This document shows, piece after piece, positions 62,940 through 64,000 of a stretch of 64,000 nt of DNA. Made by a program: the position numbers and the translations under genes. The first letter of the stretch is position 1. The number at the start of each line of letters is the position of its first letter. Origin of the DNA: Polaromonas naphthalenivorans CJ2 (GTDB taxonomy: Bacteria > Pseudomonadota > Gammaproteobacteria > Burkholderiales > Burkholderiaceae_C). The notes under the pieces are model-generated. The model ran no database searches and had not been told where the DNA came from. It saw nothing but the letters and a program-made list of their open reading frames with translations. Location: assembly GCF_000015505.1 (NCBI RefSeq), contig NC_008759.1, positions 107,867 to 171,866 of the forward strand. The letters are read 5' to 3'.

Positions 62940-64000
62940 ATGGCCCAAAAATTTCCGGTACCCCCGTTCCCTTCAGCCGGGGAGTTGGTCTATGAGATTT
63001 GTATCCGCAGCGGTTTGGTGCCAACAAACGACAAAGACCCCCTCTACAACGAGCTAAAGTCATTCAAGGACGAGAGAAAGCGCCCAGCACTACGCCCTAT
63101 TCGATTTCCGAAACACGTGTTGGTCGATGTGGAAAAACGACTGGCTGGATTTATCAAAAGTGAAATGCACGCATTTCTCATCTTTGGTGCAGCTCGACAA
63201 TTCTTTGAGATGTACGGTGCCCTTATTGTCACAACTGACGCGACCCTTTTCAGCCGTAAACAATTTGAAGAATTGGTGCTTTGGCCTTCGGTCTTCGCTT
63301 CAATGTCGGCTATCTTTTTAGAAATTTTTTCGGGAATTTTCCCTGGCGTAGATGCAAATGAACTCTTGAATCACCCTGCACCACTGTCTCTTCACTTACG
63401 AATTATTTGCAAAAATGGCCCAGCCGACTTCAAGGCAATATGCCATTTCCGCGCCGAAAAGTACAACATCCAATCAGATAACTGCCGCAGCACCCTGGAC
63501 GATTGGCTGAATGGTGAGGCAGTTCCACGCTTAGAGAATTGCCAAGATATCTTAGACGCAATGAACCTGGGCAATGACACATCGTCCTTGGTCTGGATGT
63601 TGACTGCTCGCCTTCTTTCCAAGACAGCACCTCATCACCGAGAGCAAATTCTCTACCACCTCAAACCTGAAAACGGGTTACCCGAGCTTCACGAGCTTTT
63701 TCGGGGGCTTAAGAGGAGCGCGGCTTGGGAACTTGGGGAAAAGCTGAACATTGGCCCTGACAGGCCCTACGCAAAGCTCAGAGAGGCCCTTTTCAACCCG
63801 ACTGTTCCAAGAGACGGCGCAGCGGTTGACGACATGATTGCGCGCCAAGTAAAAACCTGGGAGCCGATAGCAGAAAACACCATGCACGAAATTGAATGGT
63901 TTCGTGGCAGGTATCTGGTCTTATGCGGCAAGCCTGAGCAGGCCTATGAGCATTACCTCACGGCTTACAACCTCGGAGCAGGCCGGGACCCAAACATTTA
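62940..64000 (+). CDS. Unknown protein with HTH- and TPR-like parts, 3' end outside window
   Basis: The frame opens with ATG 62940 (MAQKFPVPPFPSAGELVYE) and remains open to the last base, at least 353 residues. Residues 170-215 (CRSTLDDWLNGEAVPRLENC...ILDAMNLG) look like a Cro/XRE-type helix-turn-helix, and the visible end (RYLVLCGKPEQAYEHYLTAY) like a TPR helix pair. This HTH-plus-TPR order is common in regulators and in some phage-defence sensors. It begins 51 bases after the tandem-copy gene. Confidence 0.7.
   Translation, partial: MAQKFPVPPFPSAGELVYEICIRSGLVPTNDKDPLYNELKSFKDERKRPALRPIRFPKHVLVDVEKRLAGFIKSEMHAFLIFGAARQFFEMYGALIVTTDATLFSRKQFEELVLWPSVFASMSAIFLEIFSGIFPGVDANELLNHPAPLSLHLRIICKNGPADFKAICHFRAEKYNIQSDNCRSTLDDWLNGEAVPRLENCQDILDAMNLGNDTSSLVWMLTARLLSKTAPHHREQILYHLKPENGLPELHELFRGLKRSAAWELGEKLNIGPDRPYAKLREALFNPTVPRDGAAVDDMIARQVKTWEPIAENTMHEIEWFRGRYLVLCGKPEQAYEHYLTAYNLGAGRDPNI

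Overview
This 64 kb window looks like part of a plasmid or megaplasmid from a Burkholderiales bacterium, probably a Comamonadaceae member of the Polaromonas type. That placement rests on recall of gene types and codon style, not on a search. The replicon backbone is explicit: a ParA/ParB pair with two identical 22-bp parS-like palindromes (20.6-24.0 kb), an iteron array (26.07-26.75 kb), and a Rep_3-type initiator (26.8-28.2 kb).

Layout. 0-15 kb: a truncated CoiA-like gene, an AAA-type ATPase, a DUF2939 protein, two unknown genes, an HsdR-like restriction subunit with no HsdM or HsdS beside it, and a tightly overlapping four-gene Wadjet (JetABCD-like) anti-plasmid system. 15-18.6 kb: an AT-rich island with two unknown genes, bracketed by oppositely oriented IS5-family transposase fragments. 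18.6-30 kb: a large tyrosine recombinase behind a 17-bp inverted repeat, then the backbone, invaded by two IS5-type elements and an IS982 relic, then a second recombinase-like protein that lacks its catalytic tyrosine. 30-33 kb: a Fic-like protein with Gln in place of the catalytic His, and a second ATPase of the kind seen at 1 kb. 33-40 kb: chromosome-like genes (initiator tRNA, broken lipocalin, YnfA-like, GH75-like chitosanase, DUF1272, glycine-zipper protein, TPMT-like methyltransferase, DUF3024), ending in a wrecked Tn5-like (IS4) transposase.

40-64 kb is an accessory region rich in candidate defence genes: nuclease / Ser-Thr kinase / unknown operon (40.5-43.0 kb), a further nuclease-like gene, a CheD-like Cys/His protein, an MBL-fold hydrolase, a helical protein and a HelD-like helicase with a zinc-finger membrane protein, a divergent UDG-like protein, a zinc-ribbon / nuclease operon (51.9-53.4 kb), a PLD nuclease overlapping an unknown helical partner behind a 10-bp dyad (53.8-58.0 kb), a Replic_Relax-like protein, Rnk, a PGN_0703-type restriction endonuclease, a small internally duplicated protein and an unfinished gene at the right edge.

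The best candidates for an undescribed system are the nuclease-kinase-unknown operon at 40524-42976 and the PLD/partner pair at 53764-57956. The best-supported known system is Wadjet at 7025-14565. All functional names come from reading motifs by eye; no database search was possible.
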